Below are positions 24,851 to 37,363 of a stretch of DNA of 64,000 nucleotides, one piece after another. This DNA comes from Thamnaconus septentrionalis. Lineage: Eukaryota; Chordata; Actinopteri; Tetraodontiformes; Monacanthidae. The stretch is taken from positions 1,635,001 to 1,699,000 of the forward strand of contig CM020503.1 in assembly GCA_009823395.1 (NCBI GenBank), read 5' to 3'. The position numbers were made by a program, and so were the translations under genes. Within the stretch, counting starts at the first letter, position 1. The number at the start of each line of letters is the position of its first letter. Under the pieces are notes generated by a model. That model made no database searches, was not told the DNA's origin, and saw nothing but the letters and a program-made list of their open reading frames with translations.

Positions 24851-25060
24851 AGCGCGAGGCACATTATCCAGACCGGACATCGGGAGATGCCCCGGGAGTT
24901 TCACACGTCACCATCACCCGGCCAGAAAGCACTCCGTTGAATTAATAATGATAGTTTAGGAACCAACCACCAGCCATAAGATAAGTAAGCGCGCGGAGGA
25001 GACGCGGAGGCTTGGATTATATTTCAGCAGAAGAGCAGCAGGTCTACTGATGAGCAACAG
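24850..25060 (+). other. kcnj2: Candidate kcnj2 untranslated exon 1
   Basis: Two donor-like sites could end this exon: GTAAGC at 24985 and CAG/GTAGAG at 25060/25061. Joined to the acceptor at 27143, either would leave an intron of about 2.1 kb. Exact ends cannot be fixed without transcript data. Confidence 0.35.
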
Positions 25061-25276
25061 GTAGAGGAACTCAGACCTCCTTTCCTTCATTCTCTGCAAT
25101 CTTGCATATTGTTCAGGATGTTGTGAGCTTTACAAAATCAGACTATAGCTTAACTTTTTCCTATATGTGTTATTTATTTTCGGGTTTGTCCCGCAAACAG
25201 TTTGATCTCAACCGCAGCTAACGGCTTGTCAATAATTTAATAATTTTGCCGGCTACAGAATTTGAAGCCAACCATG

Positions 25277-25279
<3 letters not shown>

Positions 25280-25338
<59 letters not shown>
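25280..25338. repeat. (GT)n microsatellite in kcnj2 intron
   Basis: About 59 bases of GT, followed by a CG-rich run (CGCGCGCGCGC near 25345). Confidence 0.95.
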
Positions 25339-25340
<2 letters not shown>

Positions 25341-26328
25341 GCCCGCGCGCGCGCGATTGCATCAGAAGTCGGCTTTTTTTTTTTTTCCCTCGCTTCTCCG
25401 CACCTGTTAACATTTGTCGCAGGCTTCTGGTTCATTCTGAGAGCAGTTCAGTCTGACAAGGCCGACATCGTTTGCACGCACATACACATATATTTTAAAG
25501 AACACATTGTTTTCTGTTTTTTTTTTTTTATGGCATTTGAGTAGTTTTTCTTCAAATACAATCAAAACATACATGTGCAAGCTAAATACAAATTTCTATG
25601 AAAAAAAAATCAGTACTGTTAAATCAAATATATGTATATCACCCATCATAGCAAGAAAAAGTCAGTGAAATGCTGCATTTGCAGTAATTTGGAAAGAATA
25701 GTTCATGCACCTCCAAATGTATAAAAAAAAAAAAAAAAAAAAAAGCCTTGCAGACAAATTGCATCAGCCAGTTTTACTTTCAGCAGATGTGGAAGTACAG
25801 TATGAGTCAGCATGTCTGGAGAAAACTTTGTTTTATTGTGAGCTGCTTCACATCTTCAGCCCTCATGCCCCAAGACAAATGTTCATCCACGTAAAAAAGA
25901 AAAAGAAAAGAGAGAGAGAGAGAGAAGAAAAGAGCTAAAGAAAACACACCAGGGTTACTGCGGGCAGTCGGCTGTAATAGCTCTTTGTTGCTAGGAGGGC
26001 TGCAGCTAATGGGAGGTGCTCTGGTCACACCGGGAGAATCCTCTCAGGACGACCATTACAGCTGCAGAGAGCCGAGACCCGCAGGGACCTGCCAAGAGTC
26101 AACAAGCTAGGCATCTTCTCGACCCAGCAGAGTGCGGAGCTCACGCTTTCCACTTCTGTAATCTGCCCGCTCTTTAAATTCTTACTTTTTAATTACTGAT
26201 TGCAAAAGAAATGTTGAATATAATCACTATTTTGAAAAAGACTGCCTTAATGCGTTTTTATTCTCAATCATTCTTTCATTCAGTCATTAAAATGAAGAAG
26301 AAAAAAAAACATTCCCAAAAGTCTTAAA

Positions 26329-26336
26329 TGACGTCA
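26329..26336. promoter_or_regulatory. CRE palindrome TGACGTCA in kcnj2 intron
   Basis: An exact 8-bp CREB/ATF consensus inside the presumed first intron of kcnj2. Short motifs of this kind also occur by chance. Confidence 0.3.
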
Positions 26337-27143
26337 AGGGTCTGCCTCTTTTCTGGGGAAAAAAAAAAAAAAATCTGTAATGCCTTAAGTCTTTATTTAC
26401 TGTCTGAAGATCGCAAAATAAAATCGATTGATTATTGAAAATAGTTGGCAACTAATTTGCAACTAGTCAGCCAATAAAGCAGTCCACTAGTTTGGAATCT
26501 GGGTGCTAGTGGTGATGACCACATTAACTGCCGCCAAATCCTACACTAAGAAAATATTGTTGTGCAGATTTATTGTGTGAGATTTACTTGTGAATTGTTA
26601 ATAAATCACCAGTGAACACTAAAAGTTGCTGGGCAGTCTAATAATAATCTGGCTCATTCGCTTCATATGATATGACTCTCTGTTTCCTGGACTAGAACAG
26701 TCCAATGTAGACAGAGCAAATGAGGTGGGCTTTTTTTTCTTGAGCAAAGCCAGCAGTTCATGGGATCCTGTTGGGATGCTGAAACCCACAATCTAGCAAA
26801 AAATGGTAGAGTCAGTGCGGGGCAGCCAAAGAAAACAAGTGGACTTTGTAAGTGACCAGCGGCAGGAGCGGAGTGCAATTACAGGGAGGCCTCTCTCAGT
26901 AAAACTGAAATGTCAGATGAGGGTTAAACATCAGCATTTGTCGGGATTGGATGAAACATCGTTGGCACACAGGCCAAATGACTGCTGACGCTCAATCGCA
27001 AAATTTTGATGACTTTTCTCAGGCTGCATGCACGTCATACTTCATGCTGACGCTATGGACTTGCCCTGTCTAACGTCCATGCCCGGCCTCTTCTGATCTG
27101 TCCACGTCCGCTTACTTAATCTCTTTGTTGTCGTTTTTTGCAG

Positions 27144-27386
27144 ATGAGCTTCACAAGGCCCAGTCCACTGGTGTAAGAGGAGTGACCGCTTCACCCCCCC
27201 TCTTGTCAAAGTCCATTTTGGGGCCAGTGAGGCTGAGGAGTGCCTTCAGCCCCCCTTCACCTCGCCACCATTTCCTCTCAAAGTTGGTCCCCCAGACGTC
27301 CTTCAAAACTGTTTCTCCAACGCTTCTTCAAGAAACTCAGACTGTTTTCTAAAGCAGAAGCAGCACAGCCATCCCAGACGGAGGTG
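27144..27386 (+). other. kcnj2: kcnj2 exon 2 5'UTR with short upstream ORF
   Basis: A polypyrimidine tract ending TTTTTTGCAG at 27143 gives the acceptor. The exon opens with ATG and a ten-codon upstream frame ending in TAA at 27174-27176, in the same phase as the channel frame. A further in-phase TGA at 27234-27236 separates it from the channel, so the protein cannot extend upstream of 27387 from any ATG. Confidence 0.65.
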
Positions 27387-28658
27387 ATGGGAAGCGTGCA
27401 AGACAGCCGCTACAGCACTGTGTCATCAGAGGAGGACGGCATGAAGCTCGCCACAATGGCGGTGCCCAACGGCTACGGAAACGGCAAGAGTAAGGTTCAC
27501 ACGAGGCACCATCCGCAGAGTAGGTTTGTGAAAAAAGACGGCCACTGCAACGTGCAGTTCATCAACGTAAGTGAGAAAGGTCAGCGGTACTTGGCTGACA
27601 TCTTCACCACCTGCGTGGACATCCGCTGGAGGTGGATGTTTATCATCTTCTGCCTGGCCTTCCTTCTGTCGTGGCTTTTCTTTGGCTGCGTGTTTTGGGT
27701 GGTTGCCATCCTCCACGGGGACGGCCAGAAGTGTGTCTCCAACGTGAACACCTTCACCGCTGCCTTCCTCTTCTCCATTGAGACTCAAACAACTATTGGT
27801 TACGGCTATAGATATGTGACAGACGAGTGCCCAGTCGCCGTCTTCATGGTGGTTTTCCAGAGCATCGTCGGCTGCATTATTGATGCGTTTATCATTGGGG
27901 CGGTCATGGCAAAGATGGCAAAGCCCAAGAAGAGGAACGAAACACTGGTCTTTAGCCACAACGCCACAGTGGCCATGAGGGACAACAAGCTCTGCCTGAT
28001 GTGGCGTGTGGGCAACTTGAGGAAGAGCCACCTTGTTGAGGCACATGTTCGGGCGCAGCTGCTCAAGTCGCGGATGACGGCGGAGGGGGAGTACATCCCT
28101 CTTGATCAGAAGGACATAGATGTGGGCTTCGACAGTGGGGTAGACCGCATCTTTTTGGTTTCGCCCATTACCATCGTCCATGAAATCAACGAAGACAGTC
28201 CCTTTTACAACATGAGCAAACAGGACCTGGAGATCTCTGAGTTTGAGATTGTGGTCATCCTGGAGGGCATGGTGGAGGCGACAGCCATGACCACACAGTG
28301 CCGTAGCTCATACGTTGCCAACGAGATCCTCTGGGGCCACCGATTTGAGCCAGTGCTTTTTGAGGAAAAGAACTACTACAAGGTGGACTACTCTCGCTTC
28401 CATAAGACATACGAGGTGCCGAGCACACCTCTGTGCAGCGCTAGAGACCTTGCAGAGAAAAAATATATTCTCTCCAACTCAAATTCCTTCTGCTACGAAA
28501 ACGAGATGGTGCTGGACAACAAAGAAGACACGGACGAGGGGAATGGGGGCAGCGTGGGCCCTGATGGCACTCAAACTGACAATATCTCAGAGAACGAGCA
28601 CAGCCAAGCCACAGTGCCGCTCGAGCCTCGTCCTCTGAGACGAGAGTCTGAAATATGA
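27387..28658 (+). CDS. kcnj2: Inward-rectifier K+ channel Kir2.1
   Basis: A 423-residue single-exon coding region nearly collinear with mammalian Kir2.1 (427 residues). It forms tetrameric strong inward rectifiers that stabilise resting potential in muscle, heart and neurons. Visible marks: the MGSV N-terminus and [15 protein letters not shown] block; two membrane helices (about 82-106 and 150-174); filter Thr-Ile-Gly-Tyr-Gly at 136-140; disulphide pair Cys116/Cys148; rectification residues Asp166, Glu218 and Glu293 (human Asp172, Glu224, Glu299); the PIP2-binding basic cluster AKMAKPKKR; the export signal FCYENE at 368-373; and the C-terminal PDZ ligand Ser-Glu-Ile. The extracellular turret after the first helix is six residues shorter than in human. 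The start is the first in-frame ATG after an in-frame stop. Teleosts often keep two kcnj2 copies, and which one this is cannot be told. Confidence 0.98.
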   Translation: MGSVQDSRYSTVSSEEDGMKLATMAVPNGYGNGKSKVHTRHHPQSRFVKKDGHCNVQFINVSEKGQRYLADIFTTCVDIRWRWMFIIFCLAFLLSWLFFGCVFWVVAILHGDGQKCVSNVNTFTAAFLFSIETQTTIGYGYRYVTDECPVAVFMVVFQSIVGCIIDAFIIGAVMAKMAKPKKRNETLVFSHNATVAMRDNKLCLMWRVGNLRKSHLVEAHVRAQLLKSRMTAEGEYIPLDQKDIDVGFDSGVDRIFLVSPITIVHEINEDSPFYNMSKQDLEISEFEIVVILEGMVEATAMTTQCRSSYVANEILWGHRFEPVLFEEKNYYKVDYSRFHKTYEVPSTPLCSARDLAEKKYILSNSNSFCYENEMVLDNKEDTDEGNGGSVGPDGTQTDNISENEHSQATVPLEPRPLRRESEI

Positions 28659-30115
28659 CTGATCAGAACTTGAACCTCAAGTGAGAGATTTTCTACAAAT
28701 TGCATTTCTGCTCCAGAAAGGCATGAGAATCCTTTCAAGTTGGGTAGAGAACAAGCTGAACGGTACTGCTGTGGGAAGGGGCAAAGGCTTCAGACTTTGT
28801 ATGTGGAAGTCAGTTTGAACTTTGACTGCATACAGTATGACAAAACACAGCACTAACAACCATGTGCACATTGCAGGAAGAATCCTCCGTAAAAGTCCCC
28901 ATGAATGTTTGCTCAGTGTCCAGTGACTGCAAGATGAGAGAGTGCTGGTTGAAACAGCATGTCTTGGCTTCTCTGGCGGGCATGAACAAGGCACTTTTCA
29001 GAGAGATGGTCTTCTTTTCTACAATATCTGCTCAGGTGCGGCTAGAAAGTACTGAAAGTGTGCATTCTCAAGTACACCAAAGGTAGATGTCTGGAACAAA
29101 GGTACAAGTATTTGTTCAAGAGCTGGTCTCACAGCAGACGTCGCACAAGTTCTATATAGTAACCGCACCAAGAGGTCAAACAGCTCGTACTAACTTCTTC
29201 TGTGGTGACAGCACTGATTCTGTGATCTTCTGATTTATCCACTGTAGTCAGTGATCAACGATCCAAGAGGCCATTCATTGCCGGTCAGACTAATAGAAAC
29301 AAGGAGGGTAGTATTACGAGAATCAAAACTGACAGAAACAGAGACCGAGGTGATATGAGATTCTGAATGTTTTTAAAGTGCTGCTAACATGTTGCTTCTT
29401 TTTTTTTTCAAATAAAAAAAAAACAAACAAAAAAACGGTTGATAAAAATGCCAAAGAGTATTGTTATCATAGTTATGTGTTTCTAAAAACAGCAACTTTT
29501 GGGTAGACTTGGTACAGCAAGGTAGAACATGTAGGGAGTTTTTGATAAGGTTTTTTTTTTTTTTAAGAGTGTGTACAGTTTATTTTGTTTTTTAAAAATG
29601 TCATCCATATCTCGAGCCACTTCATCAAGAATTAACCTGGAAAATCAAAAGGGAGGAAAGAGCAGATGTATAAATTAACCATGGTTACTTTGTGATAGAC
29701 GCCTTACACTTTGAAAAAATTTGGAAGCTCTCTGTGGTGTCAGCGTGAACCAAAAATGTAATATTGTCAAGCCAAACCAGCTTTAAAAAGGTTACAAATT
29801 CAGATTCCATCACTGTTGCAAAGCTTTACTGGGGAATGTTTATTAAGAATCCAAATGTACTGTAGACCTGACAGAGTTCCCATCAATCTGTATCTCGTGA
29901 CATTGACTTTTTTTCTGAAACTTGACAGAGCGCCTTGGCAGCGGAGATCCTCCATGTGTAAATACCTCCCCCCTGTTGCAGTTGTTTTGTAATCAGTCTT
30001 CCAAAAGTACTGCAAAACCAGAGAATGTACAAATTTTTGTATGAATATTAATATTATTATTGTATATTATATGACATTGTTCTTTTTCAATAAAATGTCA
30101 ATGGACAACCAGAAA
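28659..30115 (+). other. kcnj2: kcnj2 3'UTR and poly(A) signal
   Basis: About 1.45 kb of non-coding sequence ends at AATAAA (30089-30094) followed by a GT-rich element. It contains a Pumilio-type TGTAAATA at 29957-29964 and several poly-T and poly-A tracts. The length resembles long Kir2.1 3'UTRs. Confidence 0.65.
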
Positions 30116-30216
30116 AAGGATGTGGAGTTTATTATTAGAGTATAATTACAAATTCATAATTTTGGTACAAGACCATGTTTACTCACTTTGAGCAAGAAAA
30201 AAAAAGCCTTCTCAAC

Positions 30217-30390
<174 letters not shown>

Positions 30391-30822
30391 TGAATTATAT
30401 TGGATATAGACAGTGACATCACATTGTTTATTTACAGCATTTTAGTTATCGGCCATGAGATCATGTTAATGCACATGAATCTCTTCTTCCCCCAACATCT
30501 GCCCTGTTCAGTGCCCCTTGTACATGGCTATCAAAAAAAAGAAAAATTCAGTTCAATGAGATCAGGTAGGTTGTTTTTTCACATACGTGACTGAGTGAAT
30601 GTGAAGAGGAAGGAAAAATGTACTGATGCGGCCTGAATCCAACCTGAAACATGGCATGATTTCAGATCATTAAAACTAAAATGAAAAAAACAAAAACAAA
30701 AAACCTGTAAATCTATTCAAGTGTAAATTTTGGTTCTCAAACTGCCCTTTTCAACACCTATTTTTTAATTGAAAAGACATTCTGGCCCTGCAAAAAATAA
30801 AGTCAATATCAGTTTTAAATAT

Positions 30823-30944
30823 TCATTCATCTTCTATACCTGCTTATTCCTATTCAGGGTCACGGGGGTCTGCTGGAGCCTATCCCAGCTGTCTTAGGGC
30901 GAAGGCAGGGTACACCCTGGACAAGTCATCAGTTCATTGCAGGG
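30823..30944 (-). mobile_element. 5'-truncated L2/SINE-type insertion
   Basis: This 122-bp segment matches the reverse complement of the 3' part of the element at 40948-41319 (CAGGGTCACGGGGGTCTG, CTATCCCAGCTGTCTTAGGG). It is flanked by the 13-bp direct repeat CAGTTTTAAATAT (30810-30822 and 30945-30957), a clear target-site duplication. It is therefore a genuine retroposed, 5'-truncated copy about 0.7 kb past kcnj2. Confidence 0.85.
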
Positions 30945-30957
30945 CAGTTTTAAATAT

Positions 30958-33798
30958 GCTTAAATTTAAATTCCTTAATGGGTAAATGTTATGAATGTTT
31001 ACGAATATGTAAAAAAACACACTTATTCGTCTCGGATGCTTTCCAAATCAATTTATATATGAAAAAGTCCTTATTTTGGATCATTGCTTCGTACCAGCAC
31101 TGCTGTGAAACCCCATAAACCCCGTTTGAAATAGTAACGCAGTGGAAAATTGACTTTGACGTACAGTAAGTTCACGTCTTTCCCTTCAAGCCAAGAACAA
31201 AATTCCAGTTGTAGAGACTATAGTTGTAAGATGAGGAATACGGACAGTGAAAAGAGACTGGGCAGAGCCTGCCAGTGTCTTTTCATGCTACTTCTCAGCT
31301 CACAACAATCTTACAAATATGGGCGGCTTATTCATAAGCTTTGTGATTGATATGTTCTTTCGTGAGCACCACAGTGCCGAAAATTGGGATTTTCCCCCTT
31401 GAAATAATAATTAACGCAGCAGGCAGAGGGTTCAGTGGAGTGACACTACTCTAATACTGCAACGTCAACGTACCACTATTTGTGTAATGTAGCAAGCCGT
31501 GTGTCTGACGCTCACCCTGCTGATTAACATGCACTGGATTTTGCTGCGAGTTTCCATCCTTCTCTCTCTGAGTCTCTTTCTTTCCTCTTCATCCCCTCCA
31601 CAGTAACACTCTATTTTTTTTTCTGTGGTTTAAGTCCGGCACAGAAACTATGTCCAATTCCATATGCATATGGTGCAGGTGACTATTGTGGCCAACTCCA
31701 CCAACAGTATACTTAATGCAAATCAAATCAAATCAAGTACGCAGGAGTTAAAAGTTGGACACTCTACAAACACCTGCATGGGACCTCCAATTGGGGTTGG
31801 TCCTTTTGTGCCAGGGCTCTGCACAATATGATGAATATGAAGCTTAAGAGCTTTTTAAAGATGCGGCGCTCACGTCTCATGACGTCATCATCGATATCAT
31901 AACGCGCCCGTCCAAGAACCACAGTCCAAGACACGCTGCTGCCAGAGTGGAGCAAAGTTAAATAGCTCAACATTCTGTCAATTGACTGCCAGTACATTTA
32001 CTCGCAAAATATTCCTCAACAGTGACTCATTTGACAACTGAAGTGGATTTATTTAAAAGTCAAGAAATGGCTTTTTCGGACTTGATAGTATTGTGGTTAA
32101 ACATAACATAACATACAACTGTGCGTGAATAGCTTTAATGTATCCGCAGGAATGTCTGACTTCACTAACTTGAGCTCCCTCCTTTTTTTTATTTACCTTC
32201 CATATACAATCATTCTGGTTTTGAACAGGATCATGGTAAGGAGCACATTGGACAAGATGATTGATGCAGCATGTGTGTTTGAAGGAAAATTAAATAAGCC
32301 TCTATGCACTAACATGGGTTTGTGAGGAATAACAGCAAAAACTGAAAAATAAACATTGTTTTATCTGTCCTGACAACATTTTTCCTCCCGCTGGTACTTT
32401 TCACCCTCCACGGCTCGACCACTTCCCGTCAGAAAAGGAGCTGGACATGAACCCGGCTCAGTGGAAAATTCCTCGGTTCACCATTAAGGAAGAGTGACGC
32501 TAATGTCAACTTGTGGAGTCCGAACCCCAGTCAAAGCCTGAGCTCTGAATGTGACGCTCGTGCGTGTGTGTGTGTGTGTTCCATTCATCTGACATAAAGC
32601 AGTTACGGTATCTGATTCATCTCGATCATGTCGAAAGGGGAAGAACAAGAAAATGAGTCAGTTGTTTTTAGCTGCTTATTATAATCAGGATCCGCGCTTC
32701 ATATTTCTTCCATGAGACATCATTTAAAATCCCATTTCAGGGCTTTGAGCCGCATGCAAGCGTCTCAATCACGCATCTACAAAAACACAACAGTTGAAAT
32801 GTACAAAAAAAAAAGAATGAACTTTCCCCTGCTCACAAAAGGTGGCACCAATCCCCTCCCCAACCCCCTGCAAGGTTGACGCTGGTGGGAAAGCAAGGAG
32901 TTCTTTTCCGGTCACACCATTTAATATCGCATTTATTTATTGAATTATTGATTTGAAGTTGTGTACAGGAAAGGCACATTGAGGCTACTTCCTGCGCTAG
33001 AGGAAGAGTAGTGGGAAACTGCTAAGCGCTGCGCAGCGGCGCTCTGCAGTAGGTGAACGTCTGTGTTTCTATTGTGCAGCTCCGCTTCGCTCACTGTTTA
33101 TGAAAACAATAACAATGTGAATCAGCAGCGTAAACACCCAAAGGTAAATGTTAGGCCGGCGTCCATTATGTCTGTGTGAGCCCCCGAGATATCAAGTATC
33201 CAAACGGTTTACTTTTTATCACTATTTATTTGTCTTTCATACATCACGCTGCACAGCTGACCGTGCCGAGCCCATTGCCTTCCCGTGCCACGGCTGTAAT
33301 CTGAAAAACAACAATGCGGGTGAAAAACACCGAAAACACAAGTGCTGCTCCTGGACTATAACCGGAACCCCCTGGCTTTCATCAAGGCTTCTGGGAACCT
33401 GGTGTTCAAACAGAGCCGACTCCGGGGCGGACCTGTGATCCTCCGAGTGTTTCGTCTCTGGGTGAAGGCGAGACTTCCTGCTTCACATGGACCCCCTGCG
33501 AGGCCCAGACACACTTCAGCATCGGATTGGCCCCTGCGGGTTCCACTGCAAACCCCTGCTGGGCTGCACTGTCATTCTTAGACTGATCATTTTGGATAAG
33601 AATTTAGACATCGGCAGATGAGGCATCGGCCAATGTAAGAACTTGGAGTTAGTGTTAGTGCTTTCAGTCTCTTTCAGTGGTTCCAAACCCGCTAATCTTC
33701 ACAAATGTTCATGCAAGTATTCATATTATCCAACACTTTTTTTTTTTTAATAGGTATTTTAATGCCCAACGGTCACTTTTTTGCTCTTTAAAGATGAA
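30958..33798. other. Non-coding stretch right of kcnj2
   Basis: No exon recognised. A full CRE palindrome TGACGTCA lies at 31880-31887 within a CpG-containing patch. A SOX-like tandem AACAATAACAAT lies at about 33105-33116. Short GT and poly-A tracts occur. Confidence 0.4.
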
Positions 33799-34087
33799 CC
33801 ATCTGGGGATGGGTGATGCTTTCAGCACTATCAGTCAGTTTGTCCCCAAAAACTGGAATTCCTTCCCCCACAACATCAGAAGCTCCCCAACTCTCAAACT
33901 TACCAATTCATATTTTTAATTTTATTTTTGCTTGTTTATTTGTCTGCTTGTGTCTGTAGTGTGTTGTTTCGACATAACTGTAAATTGTATTTTGTTCAAA
34001 ATTTCATGATTTTGTATTCATCTCATGAAGGACATTGAGTTGTCTTTGGCAGGAAATTTGCTGTATAAATAAAGTTTCTTCTTCTAA
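33799..34087 (+). mobile_element. LINE 3'-end relic
   Basis: A short frame reads GDAFSTISQFVPKNWNSFPHN, like the common Ala-Phe-Ser...Trp-Asn-Ser-Leu-Pro block at the end of fish LINE reverse transcriptases. The segment ends in GCTGTATAAATAAAGTTTC, a typical LINE tail with a poly(A) signal. It is 5'-truncated and inactive. Confidence 0.6.
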
Positions 34088-35851
34088 ACTGGAAAACTGC
34101 AGAGCTGGTTCTTTTTTTTTTCTTTTTAGTGGCTGAGAGGTAATGGATCAACAGATGTTTGCAGAGGTAATAAAGATGCACCGAAGCAAATTTTGCAGTG
34201 AGTCTCATCATTTGCCTCTTCAAGTCGCTCACAGTGCACACAGAGCCCAGGGCTGGTTTCTGATGATGCGTGATGATGTTTGCTCAGCCTCAGAGCAGTT
34301 TGCTCTGTAACGAGTGTTTGGGATGTGAGGGAAAGGACTCTTTACGGGCGTCGCTACCCCTGCTGCACTGAAACCTTCTTAGGTATTTGGGAAATTTTCT
34401 GGACAAAATATGAGCAACCTGAGTGACCCACCACAGCTTGGCCACAGAGAGTAAGTGGAATTTTCCGTAGAACCGACACTCAAGTGGACCCCAGATGGCT
34501 GACTGATTTTGCACTTTTAACCTCGGCCGCGTGCTGCGACTCTGCACTCCGTCAGCCATGCGACCCCTCGGTCGTCACTCAGAATCTTTATTTTTTTCGT
34601 TTTTGTCTCATTCATAATGTCCAATCAGAGTTTGGGGACGTGGGACAAGCTGCACAAAACCAGAGGAGCATGTTGACAGCTTGGCATCTTTGGCCATGAA
34701 GGAACAGTTCAGGGCCAAAGTCAAGGTCAAAGATGGATCGCAAAGGGAAAAGAAGGACTTTGCAGGAGACACAAAGCTCATGTAAGTCATGGAACACCGT
34801 GGCAACTGTACAACACTGCTGCAGACCGAAGCAAGGGATCACAACGTGGCACTAAACTTTAGCGGATATTACGGGACCGGAACTGAGCCCCTTCTTGGGG
34901 CTTCCTGATAACTTCTCCTCGTGCGCAGATTGAGATCTGGCGTGCGGCTGACCAGATGAATCATATCCTCAATGGAGGTGTCTCCACGTCCTGCATCTGC
35001 TCCCTGGCAGCTGGTCCGCATGCAAACAGACACATTCACATTTTTTTATTTTTTTTTTACATTCAGTGTTTAGTTTATAACTGACAATTCACAGAACATC
35101 ACACATTCATCAGACGAAAACCCCTCCCGTTTGTTTGAAAATTCCCAAACTAATTCTTTTAGGGATAATGAACTGAATCCCGCACACAAAGGGAAACAAA
35201 CGCAGCGAAGCCACTTTCACGCTAATGTCAAATCTAACTGGAGCAAATGCAGAGAATAGTGTCCGAGGCTTACACCCCTCACCAACCCTCAAGGGTCTAG
35301 ACTGTTTTGGGGGATGGGATTAGACCTGACATTGACCTGGCACATGCAGTCTAGCCTTGACCTTGGCGGGTGCCAGGGGTTAGCGGGACGCACGAGGAAG
35401 CGTGAGCGCTGTGGCCACTGTTAGCAACACAAGACAGGTGTCGGGGGCTTTAGTCTTTAACAGATGGAGCTCAAGTTCAGTATGTGTGTGTGTGTGTGTG
35501 TGTGTGTTTATACGGCCCCACCCTTGATGGAGTAACTTTATTTTTACTTGAGGTCCAAGAGTTCAAGTCTGAACTCAGAATGAAGCCGTTTATGAACGAC
35601 CCTTTGCTGCACTTTGTGCCCTTCCTAGCGACCTGCACAAGGAGGACAGTCAAACAGCGCCCCGTCAAGACTGCAATGACAGTGTGACCTGGAAGGAACC
35701 CGAGTCTAAACACGGACACTAATACTTGGCCACTTTTTGGCTTTGGTAAGGACCATTTGAGCATAAATTAAGTTTCACATCTTCCTAAATGTGACAGTTG
35801 ACAGTCATGTCACTGTGTCTCCAATTGATCATGCGCCCTTGCTACTTGGCC
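34088..35851. other. Non-coding stretch
   Basis: I see no recognisable exon or repeat family beyond a (GT)n run at 35482-35507 and poly-T tracts near 34111 and 35041. Confidence 0.4.
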
Positions 35852-36049
35852 GAGGGGATATCCCATTGGCCCAATGGTTAGCGTGCATGGCTATTACCTG
35901 GGAGTCTGGGGTTCGAAGCCCACCCGGGCCCTCTGCGCCATGCCACATAAAGGTAATAGAAATTTGCAATTATCATGACATATTGTTATACCACTATACT
36001 CCTCTAGAGACATTGCACCAGCAAGTGCAATGAAGCCTAAACTGAAGTT
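35852..36049 (+). mobile_element. tRNA-derived SINE
   Basis: The head carries RNA polymerase III box A TGGCCCAATGG (35867-35877) and box B GGTTCGAAGCC (35910-35920) in tRNA spacing, followed by an unrelated body of about 120 bases. Flanking TTGCTACTTGGCC and TTGCTATTTTGACC may be a diverged target-site duplication. It is not a functional tRNA, since the stems do not pair as a full cloverleaf. Confidence 0.65.
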
Positions 36050-37164
36050 CCTGTTGCTATTTTGACCAAACAGAAAGATGCAAACGTCCAGCGTGTGAAC
36101 TCAGGTTTGTCTTTCTCACCCATCTGAAATCAGGCCAGCTGAATAATTCGTTCTAAAAACAGGAATAAGTGATGTATAAATAAGACCTAACTACCCTGAC
36201 CTGCACACTTTTTCAGTTGACACTATTTAGTCCCACTTTTCTGTGTGATTTAACGGCTTAAACTTAGCAATAGTATTTCATTATTGCAGACAAAGGGGTT
36301 TGCCAGAGGCCAAAATAAAACCTGCACATGGGAAATGCTTTGTTGGACAGTGTGGAACAGTCCTCAGGGTTTGTGTCTTGTGTAAGACTGCAGTCATCCA
36401 AATCGTACAAGGGCCCCCAATTAGCTCCAACCAAATATCCACATGCATGCGTGTGTGTGTTTGTGTATGTGTCTATGTCTATTGTGTGGCAAATGGATTC
36501 ACACACACACACACACACACACACCATTTGCTTTTGCAAATAATTTGATTTACTTTGTTTTAGCATTGCACATTGCTTCACCTGGATGAAGAATGCAGCA
36601 TTACGGAACACTGTGTGCCCACAATGAAGGTTCCCAAGTCAAAGCACCACAGTTTGTTCAACAAATTCCACTTCTGATCCTCCTATTATTCGCCTATAAA
36701 ATGCCCACTAGAATGTCAGGTTGGCAAAAAAGCCGAGGAATGTGAGCGATGCGAGGGGCGGCTCAGCGTAGCAGCGTAACACCAGAGCGGTTCACAGCGG
36801 TTCACCCCTTTGTGGTCGACCACAACAGGGTGACAACGCTGTAGGAGCGGCCGTCAGGGACACACTATGGGTTAATACACCTCCGCTGCCACATACACCC
36901 GACAACCCCCCCAAACTCCACACACACACACACACACAAAGCACTCCCCCATTGAAAATTGGTAATCATCCTCATCATCCTCATCCTCATCATCATCATC
37001 ATCATCATCATCGTCATAACCACCACCATTACACAGCTGAATCGTTTGCACAATCTGATCTGGGCTCTCCTGTTCTTTTTATAGAGCAGGACGTAAATCA
37101 AATCAGAGGCGGTGCGATGGACGGAGAGCTGATTAGTTTGTGTGACAATGAGCGAGCAGAATGA

Positions 37165-37199
<35 letters not shown>

Positions 37200-37319
37200 C
37201 AGCTTGGCTTGACTTTGAGATTTTGTAAAAAATCTGTGTAAAGACGAAGTCTTTCTCACAGCATCGTCCGTTTCATTGCTGAAAAGGATCATCATGTCTG
37301 ACACGGTCCACGCTGATCA

Positions 37320-37363
<44 letters not shown>

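Noticed and set aside
27240..27386. A 49-codon N-terminal extension of kcnj2
   Set aside because: The frame opens with GTG, not ATG, an in-frame TGA lies at 27234-27236, and Kir2.1 proteins start with the MGSV sequence found at 27387.
27426..28181. A 251-codon antisense frame across kcnj2
   Set aside because: It mirrors the strongly conserved sense coding sequence and has no resemblance to a known protein.
28659..30115. miR-1/206 site ACATTCC in the kcnj2 3'UTR
   Set aside because: I looked for this seed match because mammalian KCNJ2 is a known miR-1 target, but saw no exact copy.
35852..35930. A functional tRNA gene
   Set aside because: Box A and box B are good, but the stems do not pair as a full cloverleaf and a SINE body follows.
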